Program-made: the position numbers and the translations under genes
The notes under the pieces: generated by a model
Database searches by the model: none
What the model saw: only the letters and a program-made list of their open reading frames with translations
Told to the model about the DNA's origin: nothing
Part shown: one piece after another, positions 1 through 11,580 of the stretch
Numbering within the stretch: position 1 is the first letter of the stretch
Layout: every line of letters begins with the position of its first letter
DNA from: Halichoerus grypus
Taxonomy: Eukaryota > Chordata > Mammalia > Carnivora > Phocidae
Length of the DNA: 64,000 nt
NCBI RefSeq assembly: GCF_964656455.1
Contig: NC_135714.1
Span: 64,257,850-64,321,849 of the forward strand
Direction of reading: 5' to 3'

Positions 1-882
1 AATTTTCCGTTGATAATAAAGACTGGTAACATCCTTAGTGTTCTTTTGGTGAATGTTCTTGAATTAAAACTTTTATTTTGAGATATTTACACTTGCAATT
101 GTAAAAAATCATACAAAGATCTCATATGCCATTTACTCATCTCCCTCAATGGTAACATTTAACAAAACTGTAATGCATGATAGCCATGATACTGACATTG
201 ATAAAATCAAGCTATAGAACATTTCCATCTCAACAGGGATCCCTCCTAATGCCCTTTTATAGTCATACCCTCTTCTCACCACAACTCTCTACTTAATGAC
301 GGGAGGCAACTGTTAATGTGTTCTTCATTTCTGTAATTTTGTCAGTTCAAGAGTGTTATATGAATGGGATCATAAAATATGTAACTTTTGGGATTGACTT
401 TTTTCACTCAGCATAAGTCTCTGGAGTTTCACTGAGATTACTGTATGCATCAAAAATTCTTTTCTTTTTATTGCTTAGTAGTTATTCATGCTATGTATGT
501 CTCACAGTTTATTTAATCTTTTACCCATTGAAGGGTATCTGGGTTGTTTTGGCTATTATGAATAAAGCTGTTATAAACATTGGTGTCCAGATTGTTCTGT
601 GAATGTAAGTTTTTATTTCTCTGGGATAAATGCCCAGGAGTGCAATTGCTGGGTCAGATGGTAATTACATTTCAGTTTTTTTTAAGAATCTGCCAAACTT
701 TTTAGGGTGCCTGTACCATTTTACATTCCTACTAGGAAAGTATGAGTGATCCAGAGTCTCTGCATCCTCGACAGCATATAGTGGTATTACTAATATTTAT
801 TTTAGCCATTTTTTGTAGGTGTATAATGACATCTCATTGTGGTTTTAAGGCATTCCTACTGGCTAATGATGCTGACTTCTTT

Positions 883-1080
883 TCATGTACTTATTTGCCA
901 CCTGTAGATCCTCTTCCTTGGCATGCCTCTTTGTGTCTTGCCCATTTTCTGATTTGATTTTTTTTTCTTATTCTTGAGTTTTGAGAGTTTTTTATGTATT
1001 CTACATACTAGTACTTTGTCAGATATGTAGCTTATAAATGTTTTCTCCTGGACTATAGCTTTTCTTTTCATCCTTATCAC
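883..1080 (-). pseudogene. L1 ORF2 C-terminal remnant
   Basis: The minus-strand frame carries residues typical of the L1 ORF2 C-terminal region: an 'MKR..A..QEK.F' stretch, then 'ISDKVLVCRI', then a lysine-rich segment ending in 'NQKMGK'. It keeps about 65 codons of a protein of roughly 1,270 residues and has no catalytic domain, so it is a decayed fragment inside the larger L1 copy and not a gene. Upstream and downstream ORF2 sequence continues in other frames. Confidence 0.75.
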
Positions 1081-1635
1081 ATGGTTTTTTTGCAGAGCAG
1101 CGTTTTAATTTTGATAAATTCTTTTGTTATTTTTTCCTTTTAATGGACTATACTTTTGGTGTCAAGTCTAAGAACGCTTTGTTTAATCCTAGATCCCCAA
1201 GATTTTCTCCTGTTTTTTTCCTAAAAGTTTTATATCTTTACGCTTTATATTTTAATCTGTGATCCATTTTGAACTAATTTTTGTATAAGGAATGAGACTT
1301 AGATTGAATTTCATTTTTTGGTTTATGGATGTCTAATTCTCTAATGTCGTTTATTGAAAAGGTGATTTTTTTTTTTTTTTTTTTGCATGAAATTGCTTTT
1401 ACATTTGTGTCAAAACTCAGTTGGGCATATTTGTGTGGGTCTGTTCTGGCTTCTTTATCCTATTCCAGTTTCGATGATGTCTGCTCTCTACTTTTTCCAT
1501 CCTCTACTTCCTTAGTGTTTATTTTGGTCTTCTTTTTCTAGGTTCTTGAAGTGGGAGCTTAAATGATTTATTTGAGAATTTTTCTGTTTTCCACTGTATT
1601 GAGTTTATGCTATAAATTTTTCCCTCAGCACTCTA

Positions 1636-1827
1636 TTAGCAGTCTCCCACAAATTGATATGTTGTGTTTTCATTTATGTTTAGTTCAGTGTAGTTTTTAA
1701 TTTCTCTCGAGACTTCCTCTTTTATCCATTTATTATTTAGAAGTGTGTTGTTTGGTTCTAGGTGTTTGTAGATTTTCCGATTATCTTTCTTATTGACTTC
1801 TAGTTTAATTCTTTTGTTGGAGAACAC
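1636..1827 (-). pseudogene. L1 ORF2 remnant (segment after the endonuclease)
   Basis: The minus-strand frame contains 'NNTLLNNKWIKEEVSREIK' and 'ENTTYQ', which match the conserved stretch just after the L1 endonuclease domain. It lies only about 550 bp from the C-terminal remnant, whereas the two are roughly 2 kb apart in an intact L1. That spacing is the evidence for the internal deletion. It is a fragment without function. Confidence 0.8.
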
Positions 1828-2713
1828 ACTGCATATGATTAAAATTCTTTAAATTGTTGAAATTTTTTTTTTATGGCTCAGAATATAGTCTATCTTGGTA
1901 TATATTTTTTAGGCAGTTGAAAAAATGTGTATTCTGCTGTTGTTGCCTCGAATGTTCGAATGTTCTATAAACATTGAGATTTTGTTTATTGATGGTGTTA
2001 AATTCTTCTGTATCTTTGCTGATTTTCTCTCTGGGTTTTTTATCAGTTGTTGAGAAAGCAGTGTTGGAGTCTCCAAATATACCTTTGAATTTATTTTTCC
2101 TTTCAGTTCTAGTTATTTGGGGTTTATGTAATTAGCAGCTCTGTTGTTTGGTGCATTTAGAATTGTTATGTCTTCTTGGTCAATTTACTCTCTTATCACT
2201 AGAAAATATGTTTCTCTGTTTCTTGTAATTTCTTTGCTCTGAAGTCTGTTTTATCTATTATTAATATAGCCACTACTGTTTTCTTTTGATTAATGTTGCA
2301 TGATCTCTCTTTTTCCATTCTTTTACTTCTAGCTGGCCTGTATTGTTATCGTTGAAGAGGTTTATTATAGATTTTGTATAGTTAGTCCATGGTGTTTAAT
2401 TCACTCTTCCAGTCTTTGTCTTTTAATCAGTATATTTAAGACATTTGTATAAAATGCCAATATTGATATGTTAGGGTTTAAGCCTGCCATTTTACTTTTT
2501 TTGTTTCTTATATTCTTTTTCCTGTGTTCTTGTGTATTTCTTGAACATTTTTTGGAATTTCATTTTGATTTATCGGTATTGTTTTTGAGTGTGTCTTTTT
2601 ACATAGCTTTTTAGTGGTTGCTCTCAATATTAACCATATATACACAATTTATCACAGTTTGTTGTTGCAATCATTTTTCCAGTTTGAATGAAATATAGAA
2701 CTTACCTACTTTT

Positions 2714-2903
2714 ATTTTATTTATTTATTTATTTATTTGACAGAGACACAGCGAGAGAGGAAACACAAGCAGGGGGAGTGGGAGAGGGAGAAGCAGGCTT
2801 CCTGCTGAGCAGGGAGCCCAATGCGGGGCTCGATCCCAGGACCCTGGGACCATGACCTGAGCCGAAGGCAGACGCTTAACAACTGAGCAACCCAGGCGCC
2901 CCA
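2714..2903 (-). mobile_element. SINEC (tRNA-derived carnivore SINE)
   Basis: A full-length copy with its A-rich tail at the left (seen as T-rich on plus) and the tRNA-like head at the right end. It is flanked by a perfect 17-bp target-site duplication, agaacttacctactttt, at 2697-2713 and 2904-2920. It interrupts the antisense L1. The body matches the young, bear/seal/mustelid-like form. Confidence 0.95.
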
Positions 2904-3120
2904 AGAACTTACCTACTTTTTAAACAAAGGAGATTATCCTTTGTTTCTAATATGTTTGTCTTATATATCTTCTCTACATACATTTAAATGCATCAGATAA
3001 TGTTACGATTTTTGCTTTAACCGTCAGTTACCTAATAGCTGATTTACCTTTTCCTTGCTTCATTCTGATATAACTAGCACTCAACTAATCTACTTACTGC
3101 TTATAAAATATACATCGCAG

Positions 3121-3301
3121 GGCACCTGGGTGGCTCAGTCGTTAAGTGTCTGCCTCTACCTCAGTTCATGATCCCAGGGTCCTGGGATCGAGCCCTGTAT
3201 CTGGCTCCCTGCTCAGCGGGAGGCCTGTTTCTCCCTCTCCCACTCCCTCTGCTTGTGTCCCTCTCTGTCAAATAAATAAATAAAATCTTACAAATATATA
3301 T
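3121..3301 (+). mobile_element. SINEC, plus orientation
   Basis: The head 'ggcacctgggtggctcagtc' starts at 3121, and the tail runs through an AATAAA-type repeat and a TA-rich stretch. Imperfect 13-bp target duplications (11 of 13 matching) lie at 3108-3120 and 3302-3314. It is one of only four plus-strand SINECs in the window and is somewhat diverged from the young consensus. Confidence 0.9.
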
Positions 3302-3314
3302 ATATAAATTGCAG

Positions 3315-4920
3315 GTGAAGTGCTATAGATGGGGTAATACCAATGCCACTCAGCTGAGCTCAGGAACTATAAAATAGTTAATGTCCTTGGTAGAGCCTGG
3401 GGTATAGGAGTAGGGTCAAGTTCAGTGGGGATCAGGGCAATATTTTAGTTTTTGTCATTTTTTTTTCTCATAAAATTTCTTTCTCATTTTGCTTGGGTTA
3501 TGAACCTGTGAAAAATTTGGCTTTCTTTACCGAAAAAGTATAAAATGTGTTCCAAAAACAAATATAACGTTTTAAAAATTTGTTTTTTAGTATTTGTACT
3601 CTTGCTTCAGGGTTCCTGCTAAACCACATAGTGTCTGAAAAAAGTAGAGGAAATTAGAGGAAAATTAGGAGGAATAATTGTAAAAAAAGGTGCCATTTCT
3701 CAGGGCTGTTACAGCCCACCATATGTGGGATGAATTTTCTACCCTCATCCTCAGCAGGATCCCCCTCTACTGGGCTCAAACTGCCTCACTATTACCTGTG
3801 ACCCCGCCTTGCCCCTCCAGATTCTCTCAGGTAAGTCAGAGATAATGTTTCTTATGTAGGAGTATGTAAAATTGTCTGTTTCGTCCTAAAGAAATTTTCT
3901 AAGGCATCTGCTCAGTTATATCATTTTTCTTTTATTCTGATATCTGGTTTCTTTCCAGAGGAATAAAATGTAGATTCAATGTAGATTTAGTTCTATTCAA
4001 AATTCAGTATTAATAAAAGCAGGTGTAGCTCTTAACCATGCTCTTCGTAGCAATGTTCAACAAGAGGTAACAAGTATTTGAGGAAAAGGAGATTTCATGG
4101 TCAAAAGAAGTTAAGAAAATGCTACACAATCTATCCTATTTTTGCATATTTATATAGTAACAACTCCGAAAAGTTATGAGGTAAAGAAATTCCTGGTTAA
4201 CTTTGTTTAATCTAGCACTTAGCCACATAATTGTACATAATTTAATACTCCAAGTTTATTTAACTTCATAATCCCTCTTTAATGTATTTTATTTTATGCA
4301 TATCATCAATTAATAACTTAGTCTGTTAATACCTATTGAAACCAATTTTAGCTTGGGAAATAAAAATTAAAAGTAATTATTGGTGCCTACACTGTGTAAG
4401 ATATTATAGTATGCACGGATGTAATTAATCTTCCAGGCTTTTTAGAGATAATAACATATCTTTAACTTTACTGTTCATCTCCTCTGTAGGAAGTTTTCTT
4501 AATCTAAGCCCCATGGCCCTTTTCAGGTCCTAAAATTGGTTATGGCATTTTGTGTAAGATGCGTGCATCTCTGTGGAAAGGGCTCATTGTTTTAAAATCA
4601 GATCTTCAAAGAGTTACATGAAAAAGATTAAGACCCACTCTTCTGCAGGAAGAAGTTGCCACCATTAATACTGTTTTTTCTTTTCCAGATCAAGGTACTG
4701 CATTAAATGGCAATTTAGGAATTTAAACAAGATAGGAAGATACATTATAATATATTGGTGAAGACATTTAATACATTTTATTTTTATTTCGGCTACCTGT
4801 AATGCTTAGAATTTGTATAGAAGGGGAAAGGAAGTCCTCCTCCTTATTTGTTTATATTTAATAGCAGATTAAAACTTTATTTTTCTTCATCACATCAGGT
4901 TCCTGATGTGTTTGTTTTTA
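3315..4920. other. Unassigned AT-rich DNA
   Basis: I recognise no gene or clear repeat here. The only exon-like signal is at 3704-3830, described separately. A/T-rich runs and short possible relics of old repeats occur around 4380-4650, but none is strong enough to name. Confidence 0.5.
3704..3830 (+). other. Exon-like segment bounded by splice consensus (unproven)
   Basis: The segment is preceded by 'tttctcag' and followed by a perfect donor, CAG|gtaagt. One frame, starting at the second base, stays open for all 42 codons, and the segment is more GC-rich than its surroundings. The polypyrimidine tract upstream is poor, and a 42-codon open frame is not rare by chance. No protein family is recognisable. 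A second acceptor-like 'cttgcccctccag' lies at 3808-3820, which would leave only 10 bases. Confidence 0.15.
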
Positions 4921-4924
4921 AATC

Positions 4925-5020
4925 TGTATTAATTCACAGATGGTTATTAAATAGCTACTATTTGCCGTATATTAGATACCATAAAAAAAAGTCCCTCAGG
5001 TGATGGGATAGCTCTTAATT
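4925..5020 (-). repeat. L2 3'-end fragment (weak)
   Basis: The order 'attaaatagctactatttgc...atattagatacc' followed by a 'tccctcaggtgatgg' stretch resembles the reverse of the L2 3' end. It is highly diverged and short. Confidence 0.35.
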
Positions 5021-7209
5021 TGAACTTGACATTTCTCAGACGATACTTAGTGAAGTTAGTATGTGAGACAACCGTCTACTGCAGAAGCCGGTGGTCCAAT
5101 AAACATAACAAGTTAAAGGGATGAAATTTTGGCAGAGTTATTTGAGAAGCCCCACAAGTGACTCCTGCTCTTGTTACTTCTGACGTCGATTCTGATGCTG
5201 TTCCTTGGCTCAGTATTGCAGTTACTCCCATTTAATGACTGTTCTTTTATTGGTAGTTTGATTTTTTAATTCCACAACATTTTTACTTTCATTCTGCGAC
5301 CATTCCTGTTCATCCAACGTCTTGTTATAAAAAAGTGTATGGTACATTGAAAACAGGTAGGGACTGTCCTTTTTCTGTATTCTTTAAAGTGATGTGGGGC
5401 AGGACTTAGGTCCCAGGGTATAATTTTAATAACTTAAATAATGTACGCGGCAGTGGGGAATGGCTGGCGGGGCAGAACCTGAAACCTTGATCTGAGTAGC
5501 ATCATGTTTTAACCAGCTGAATGAATTACTCTAGGAAAATAATGTACTGTTGTAACCTATGAAGAAAATGTTCCCTTGGGAGGAAAGTGACCTAATTATG
5601 GTAAAAATATTTCAACAGAAATAATACTGCATTCTTTTAAAGTGAAATCATGTATGGAGGTAAACTAATATTTCCAGAATTATTGACACTCTATATACAA
5701 TGTGTGTATTTTTCTTGGCCTTAAACATTTTTTTTCCCTCTACATCAGATTCATTGCATTTGGCAAGATTTTCAGAAGGAGCATGAGGTTATTTGTGGGA
5801 TGAGTATTTGACAAGTTCACACAATGTACAGTTCAGAGTTCAAAGTTGAAATCACAGTACTGGTTTTTTTTTTTTTTTTTTGACAAGAATTCTCTCTGGC
5901 AAATTGCCTAGGAAAATTCTGGTAGGTTTCCATGTATCCCACCCAGTATTCAGCTAATACTATAAAATCAGTCATCAGCTGGGACTAACTAATTGCTCCA
6001 GAGTTATTTATCTGAATAAGATGAGTCTTCATTAGCTTTGTTGAAACAATAAGACACATTTAATTGAGAGTCTCAAGTACTGTTTTGCCTAAAAATTGGC
6101 ACGAAAATATACATGCTAAATTTGTATCTGAGAATATGAAATATCTTTATAATTTACACTGTTGGTGAGATATAGTTATAGAAATACCTTATGTATACAT
6201 CTCAGTATAAAATCTAAGTAGGAACTTCCTACAAATATTTCTGCTTTAATGTCTTTTAATGACACATTACTGGTGCATTCTTACTTATGCCATCAACATT
6301 TTTCAGTTGTTAATTTATTTTGGTGGCTATGGTGTTGAAATTTTATGTCATTTTGAACTACAAACTCTACTTAATGGAAATTTTATACCACATTCAGATA
6401 GACTAGACTCTGATTATTATAGCGTGAGTCTAAATTTGATCTTAGGAGTGTGAGTAGACTATGAAATGTTGAATAACTAATGTGATTCTAGTGGAGTTCT
6501 CCAGTGGCTTTTAATAGAATTAAGTACTGCTTTTTGAAAGAAGTTGATTTGGGATTAAGAGTTGTAATTTATAATGTGTCATTGTAAAACATTATGTAAA
6601 GTGGCCATATTTGTAAATGTGAGAGGTTTAGGTAAAAGAAATAATCTGGATGCTAAAGCAGAAATTAGGAATGCAAATTTTTATGTTTTATTTACAAGTT
6701 TTTCTTTCGTATATACTATCACACTCTCTGCATTTTGTATTTAAACTGGTACCATCTAGAGTCTGAAGCTTTATGGCATGCATAGTTGTACATTTTTTTT
6801 CATCTTCTTCTTTACATTTTTTCTTCATTCTTCTTAACAGGCTTGGAGAAGCCACTGAGTTAGGGCCATTTTTTTTCCCTCAGACTCTGTTTAGATTAGT
6901 AGCCACTTGATTATGTGGAAAATCCGTATCTAGTCTTCCTGAGGTGTTGGCTACCTGGACATCATTGAGAAGCCTTGTTACCTTTAGGGTCACTGCCCAT
7001 TAACCCTACAGTTTGATTTTTGCTGCTGACAGCAGAGTACCCATTGAATGCCATTGATTTGTGGCTGCAAAATTTCTTCTGTTTTGGGAGTGGCTCATTC
7101 CTGTAGTGAGTGTCCCAGCTGCTGCCTACCAACATGGCTCTGGATGGCCCTCCCTTACTTTCCATGATACTCTGCTACATTCAGAGAATCATTTATTGTT
7201 CACTATGGC
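5021..7209. other. Unassigned DNA, no gene recognised
   Basis: The stretch is AT-rich with many short homopolymers, including an 18-base poly-T tract ending near 5881. Small open frames at 6259-6453 and 6962-7249 have no recognisable motif and look like chance frames. No transposon family was identified with confidence. Confidence 0.5.
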
Positions 7210-7320
7210 AGTAAATTGTAAGCTCTATGAGGATGAGGACATTTCCTGAATATCAAGGTCTAGAACAGAGCCTAGTTCAGAAAAAGAACACAGTATTTGT
7301 TGAATGAAGGAAGGAATGTC
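7210..7320 (+). repeat. L2 3'-end fragment
   Basis: The plus strand shows the L2 end pattern: 'gtaagctctatgaggatgaggacat', a 'tagaacagagcctag' core and 'tatttgttgaatgaaggaa' at the end. It is diverged but has all three landmarks in order. Confidence 0.7.
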
Positions 7321-7398
7321 TGAATCTCACTTATATAGATAGAAAAATCTAAAGCAAATAAACATGGCAACTATTTTATGATAATAAAACATCGGGAA

Positions 7399-7439
7399 TT
7401 AGCACTGAGTTCTTTTTTTTTTTTTAGCACTGAGTTCTT
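7399..7439. repeat. Direct repeat flanking a poly-T tract
   Basis: The 16-bp word ttagcactgagttctt occurs at 7399-7414 and again at 7424-7439, separated only by Ts. The arrangement is that of a target-site duplication around a retrotransposed poly(A) tail with no element body. Replication slippage is the alternative. Confidence 0.8.
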
Positions 7440-8733
7440 CTTTTCATTTGTTACATCTGTGCTATTTCTAAATGAGTCTTTGTAGTTTTTGGCACAAAGT
7501 TTCTGGTTCTTATAGTGTGTATCCCGTTTTAAAAAATATACTTTTGTTCATGTTAATGGGAATCTGGAGTGGTACAGAGGGGAATAAGTATGTGTTGCTT
7601 GCCATCTTTCCCAGAATATTTTCATCAGTGTTTGTTTATAATAAAGATATTTCTCAGGTTTTTTACTCATCTTATAGGTCTGATAAAGCGCTAAATGTCG
7701 GTCCACTCTCAAAGAACAAAAATCTACTCTTATCAAGGAGACTAAAAAGTACCTGCTCTTGGTGTGGCATGGCAAAGATTGAGCAGTTGTTTTCCTACAC
7801 CTGTTGTCCTTAATTTATTCTGTTCATTTGTTAGTTCTCTGCAAAACTATGAGAAAAAAAGTTACAAAAGGCTAAAGATGTGTAATTCCTCCTCAGGTAT
7901 TATTTCGTGGAATCAATACGGATTTGTCATGTACCTGAGTGATTAAAACAAGCATTTTATATGTAGGTGGATAAATCATTTCCCTTGATGTGGATAGCCT
8001 TCCAAATAATATATCCCACTGTCGATGGCTTTGTATTCCTGAAAATGATCTGTGGTGATAGCTAAATTCTGTTTCTAGAAATGGAAAGGTAGAAAAGAGA
8101 AGTATTTATGGAAGAATGAGAACAGTGTCTTCTCTTATAAAAGTACTGTTTCAGTTTCTGCTTTTCTCAGTTTCTCAAAACTATAAATGAAGTATTTTAT
8201 TCTTCACATAAATGCACAAATGGTTTTGATGGTTGTAAACAAATAGTTCACTTATTTGTCACTTCTTTAATTTACTTGAAAACCATTCCAATTTTAAGCA
8301 AATAATTACATGTCACAGTTTCATGCTAAATGTATAATTACTTTAAAAAATGTGTAATAACTTTTTACTAAAATCTTAAGTATGGAGTATTTGATTACCA
8401 ATTTGGTATAATATAAAAATTACATGAATAAATGCTAATTAATTCATTTGCCTTTAGACTTTCTAAAAAGAAGATAATTAATTTTTATATCTTATTTGAA
8501 ATTATAAAACTATTTTAAGAAAAATTTTTTAATTTAGAAAAGCTTTATTTTCTGTACAATCATTAGGAATTTTGTTCAATTTTGTCTTATTATATTTATC
8601 ATTTATATATTATATTATTATATTTATTACTTGTGTATTATTTTATACCTTTATTAGATGTACCCAGTGCTTTGCATTGCCAGTATCATCCAGTAAAATC
8701 CTGCCTGCTTCTTCTATCATAGGACCAAATGCT
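7440..8733. other. Unassigned AT-rich DNA
   Basis: It contains a 113-codon plus frame (7472-7813) with no recognisable domain, signal sequence or conserved motif, and an overlapping minus frame. Neither looks like a gene. The 8200-8640 part is especially A/T-rich. No repeat family is named. Confidence 0.5.
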
Positions 8734-8801
8734 AGAGGACCTGCAAGATACCTGAGGCCTTGCCATTGTCAAGTTAATGTTGTTTACCTGTCTAGTAAGG
8801 C
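8734..8801. repeat. Isolated 68-bp copy of an LTR interior
   Basis: This segment is base-for-base identical to 11812-11879, which lies inside a 0.4-kb LTR about 3.1 kb downstream. The identity starts and stops abruptly, and no other part of the LTR is present here. The third LTR of the family (near 16551-16623) differs at many positions over the same interval. Confidence 0.9.
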
Positions 8802-8844
8802 CTTAAAATACTTTATTTTTTAAATCTCCTTGGTGTCTTAACAC

Positions 8845-8960
8845 AATTATGGCCCTTATAGCAAGTGCTCAATCAATATTTGTTAATTAGTCAGGTTATT
8901 CATTCTTTCATTTAACAGTTATTTATCAAACGCCTATTATGTACTAGACATTTAATGCAA
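8845..8960. repeat. Two opposed L2 3'-end fragments
   Basis: At 8855-8890 the plus strand reads 'gtgctcaatcaatatttgtt', the L2/MIR end in forward sense. From 8897 it reads 'ttcattctttcatttaacag' and 'cctattatgtactaga', the same end reversed. The two fragments sit nearly tail to tail. Confidence 0.6.
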
Positions 8961-9289
8961 AAGGTAAACTGTAAATTTACATCTCTTTGTACCAAAATTT
9001 ATATTTTGGATGGTACACCTTATAAAATATATTATCAATATCATTAAGCCAGCAGCTACTCTTAAAATAATGTTCCAGTCAACTTAGTTCTTATTGTTAT
9101 AAATGTTGGTTCACAATACACCAACATGTTACATCCATATAAATAATGTCACTTGTTTTAAGGTTATTGCAAGCACTATTTTTTGTTCCCTGAAATCCAT
9201 GCTCCCCTTCTCCTATAATGAAAGGACTCCTGTTCTGTAGCAGGACATGTGGCTACAGAGGGACTGTGTTTCCTCTTGTTAACACATTC

Positions 9290-10700
9290 CAAACCTACAT
9301 CCTAACTAAGGTGGGATTTGGTACCAGAAGTAGGGTGCATAAAGTGACATAACCTAGATACGTGGGATAGTATGTTTGGCAATTGGGAGGCAGGACGCAG
9401 AGACTCAGATATTGGAAAGTGGATTAATTCCTGATATGCTGAGGCAGACTATTGATATAACTGTTGCTTGCAATGTTTTAGAAGGCAGGCCAGATGGTAA
9501 CGGAGGCCATAAATAACATTAGGGGAAATCATAAGAAAGCTTCAGAATCTTGTGTGTTGGCTGCTTCTTGCTGTCCCAGCAAAATCTTATGACAGAGATG
9601 AACTCAAGAGTTAGTCAGTCTGTAAGCAGAGGTGAAAAGGAATACAGTTCTGTCAAGAAAGACTCTGTGCCAGGTTAACAAAATAATTTCACTGAGAGTC
9701 CTATAATTTGAGGTCTTTAAGTGTTGAAAAAGTCAACTCCATCTGTACTCCAAACCAAAGTTAAAATTGGTAGCTTCAAAGCCAGTGTCCTATTAGAAGA
9801 TAAGCTCAGTGCCCTGCCAGATTTGGGAGCCAGTTCAGAGGTGAAATTGAATTAAGGGTATTGCTTTTCCACCCAAACAGAATCGTTCAGATAGTCTGGA
9901 TGTAGCTTCCATCCAGAGAGGGGATAAGCAAAGCACACAAAATAATAAGAAAAAGACAAGCATCTTTAGGCTTAAAGACTACATCTAGATTAGATCTTTG
10001 GCTATAGTTACTTACATATGGAACTAATCCAAAACAAATTGCCTGGAAGCTTGCTAAGGTTTTGAGGGAATTGTATGGCTAAAAAACAACATGGCCTGCA
10101 AAATCTAATTGTTCAACTCCTTAGGAAATCCCTGGGCTGCCCAATCTGGACCAACAAGGATCAAGTTACAAAAGCTTTGCAGTCTCCAAGAAGAGCAATT
10201 TTTGTAATACCTACTTGATTCATGGCAAGGGAGGACAAAGAAGATAGGAAAGCACCTTCCAGAGGGTAGAACCAAAGGTTTTGGAAGAAAATGGACATTT
10301 CCTCCCAGAAAACAGAATCTGGGACTTCCAGATGAGACTAACCAAGGGACTTACTCCATTGTTGGCTCAGGGAGTATTTGTAACTCCTACATAGTAGGAT
10401 TTGATTATTGCCATAGCCCAATAATTGCTATGTGTTTCTCAATCCCCTTTTGTTCAGTAGGAGCAGTTTAGTTTGCCATATCCACTTTATTCACAAACCT
10501 TGAGTATTGACTGTGTTGGGGCTGATAAAGCTATGTTTTAGTTTACAGGTTGCCAAACGATGAGGCTCAACATCCCGGTTTAATGGAATGGCCTATGCAT
10601 TATCCAGTGAGGAGAGACTTTTAGCTGGGTGCATTAGCCATTGGGACTTCAGAATCTTCTCCCTCATCATTAGTATATTCTATGTGAAGTTGAGAGGTTG
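9290..10700 (+). mobile_element. MaLR-type endogenous retrovirus internal remnant (tentative)
   Basis: The phrase 'acatcctaactaaggtgggatttggtaccagaag' (here 9298-9331) resembles an old MaLR LTR end followed by the start of internal sequence. The stretch to 10700 has the diverged, non-coding character of MaLR internal DNA and leads directly into an LTR-like segment. No intact gag or pol frame exists. Family assignment is from memory of consensus patterns. Confidence 0.45.
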
Positions 10701-11218
10701 TGATGAATATTTGGGTTGCCACATGAATAGACTGTGACAAAGAATGCTAGTTGTACTCAAATTTCCATTGTCTCCTTATTTAACAGAGATACTTGACTTT
10801 TAGCTACTTGCAGGACTTCCAGAAATAATGTAGGCTTCCTTATCTTCTTTGCCATTTGGTGTGGCCATATGGTTAATATCTGGCCAGTGGGACGTAAGGA
10901 GACCTGGTGGGTGCAAAATCTGAGATGTCTTTAAAAGGAAAATGTGTTGCATTTCTATCACCCTTCCTCTAGCGTAGTTTTTGGAACATGGTTGAGGTAG
11001 TGAGCTACCTTGGAACAAGGAATAAGTTTGATTTGGGGAGGAGGGTAGAGCGACAAGGTAGGAGCTTTTGTCCTTGGGTAACTGTGTAGCAGAGCCACCG
11101 TACTAGCCCTGTGTTGCCTCCCTCAAGAGTATTGCACAGGGAGCAATAAACTTTTATCACACTGAGAGCGTTGATATTTTGAGCCTTGTATTATGCAGGT
11201 ATTGCCATGTAACAAACA

Positions 11219-11219
<1 letters not shown>
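10701..11219 (+). mobile_element. ERVL-MaLR LTR, MLT1-like (tentative)
   Basis: Landmarks in order are 'atacttgacttttagcta', 'gtgtggccatatggttaata', 'ctggccagtgggacgtaag', a 'gagccaccgtactagccctg' stretch, then an AATAAA within 'gcaataaacttttatcac' and a 'tattatgcagg' end. This is the order seen in old MLT1-type LTRs. It directly follows the presumed MaLR internal region, so the two probably form the 3' half of one provirus. Confidence 0.55.

Positions 11220-11223
<4 letters not shown>

Positions 11224-11252
<29 letters not shown>
11224..11252. repeat. (TG)n microsatellite
   Basis: About fourteen uninterrupted TG units follow the old LTR end. Copy number is likely to vary between individuals. 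Confidence 0.95.
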
Positions 11253-11253
<1 letters not shown>

Positions 11254-11580
11254 TGCATGGATTATGATGACCGGATAAATGACCATAGTGAGCTATCCTA
11301 CATAGATGTTACGTACTTATGAATATCATTTAGGTGAAAGAGAAGTTGAACGATGTTTCTAAGGGCAATTTAATATTGTATTGAAGTAAATGACTGTATC
11401 ATTGCTAATGCAAGTAACTATACAAAATCCTGTCATTTTGCCATCTCTCTATAACTGTAAGCCGTGTGGCATTTTACCCTACTTGCACACTGTAAGTTAG
11501 CCTGCTGGTCGGGACCAAGCCTCCTGAGTCAGAGATGAAGGGCAATTTATTATTTATAGCATTAGCAGCAAACAGAGTAT

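Larger units (their letters stand above)
66..3040 (-). mobile_element. Ancient L1 LINE (L1M-type), antisense, internally deleted
   Basis: The plus strand reads as the reverse complement of a mammalian L1: 3' UTR first (about 66-420), then the ORF2 C-terminal region (about 420-1470), then the segment between endonuclease and reverse transcriptase (about 1520-1900), then the ORF2 5' part and upstream sequence to about 3040. Landmark phrases such as 'ggataaatgcccaggagtgc' and 'ttgggcatatttgtgtgggt' are typical of old L1 3' ends. Nearly all of the reverse transcriptase region is missing between about 1470 and 1520. The frames are full of stops, so this is a dead copy. A SINE is inserted at 2714-2903. 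The exact subfamily is not assigned. Confidence 0.85.

Noticed and set aside
2697..2920. Short direct repeats separated by unique sequence, as in a CRISPR array
   Set aside because: Only two repeats flank a SINE. They are target-site duplications, and the genome is mammalian.
3808..3830. 10-bp micro-exon between a good acceptor and a perfect donor
   Set aside because: The acceptor at 3808-3820 is good in form, but a lone 10-bp exon without other gene evidence is not supportable.
7472..7813. 113-codon plus-strand frame
   Set aside because: It has no protein motif and AT-rich base use like its surroundings, with an equally long overlapping frame on minus. A chance frame is the simplest reading.
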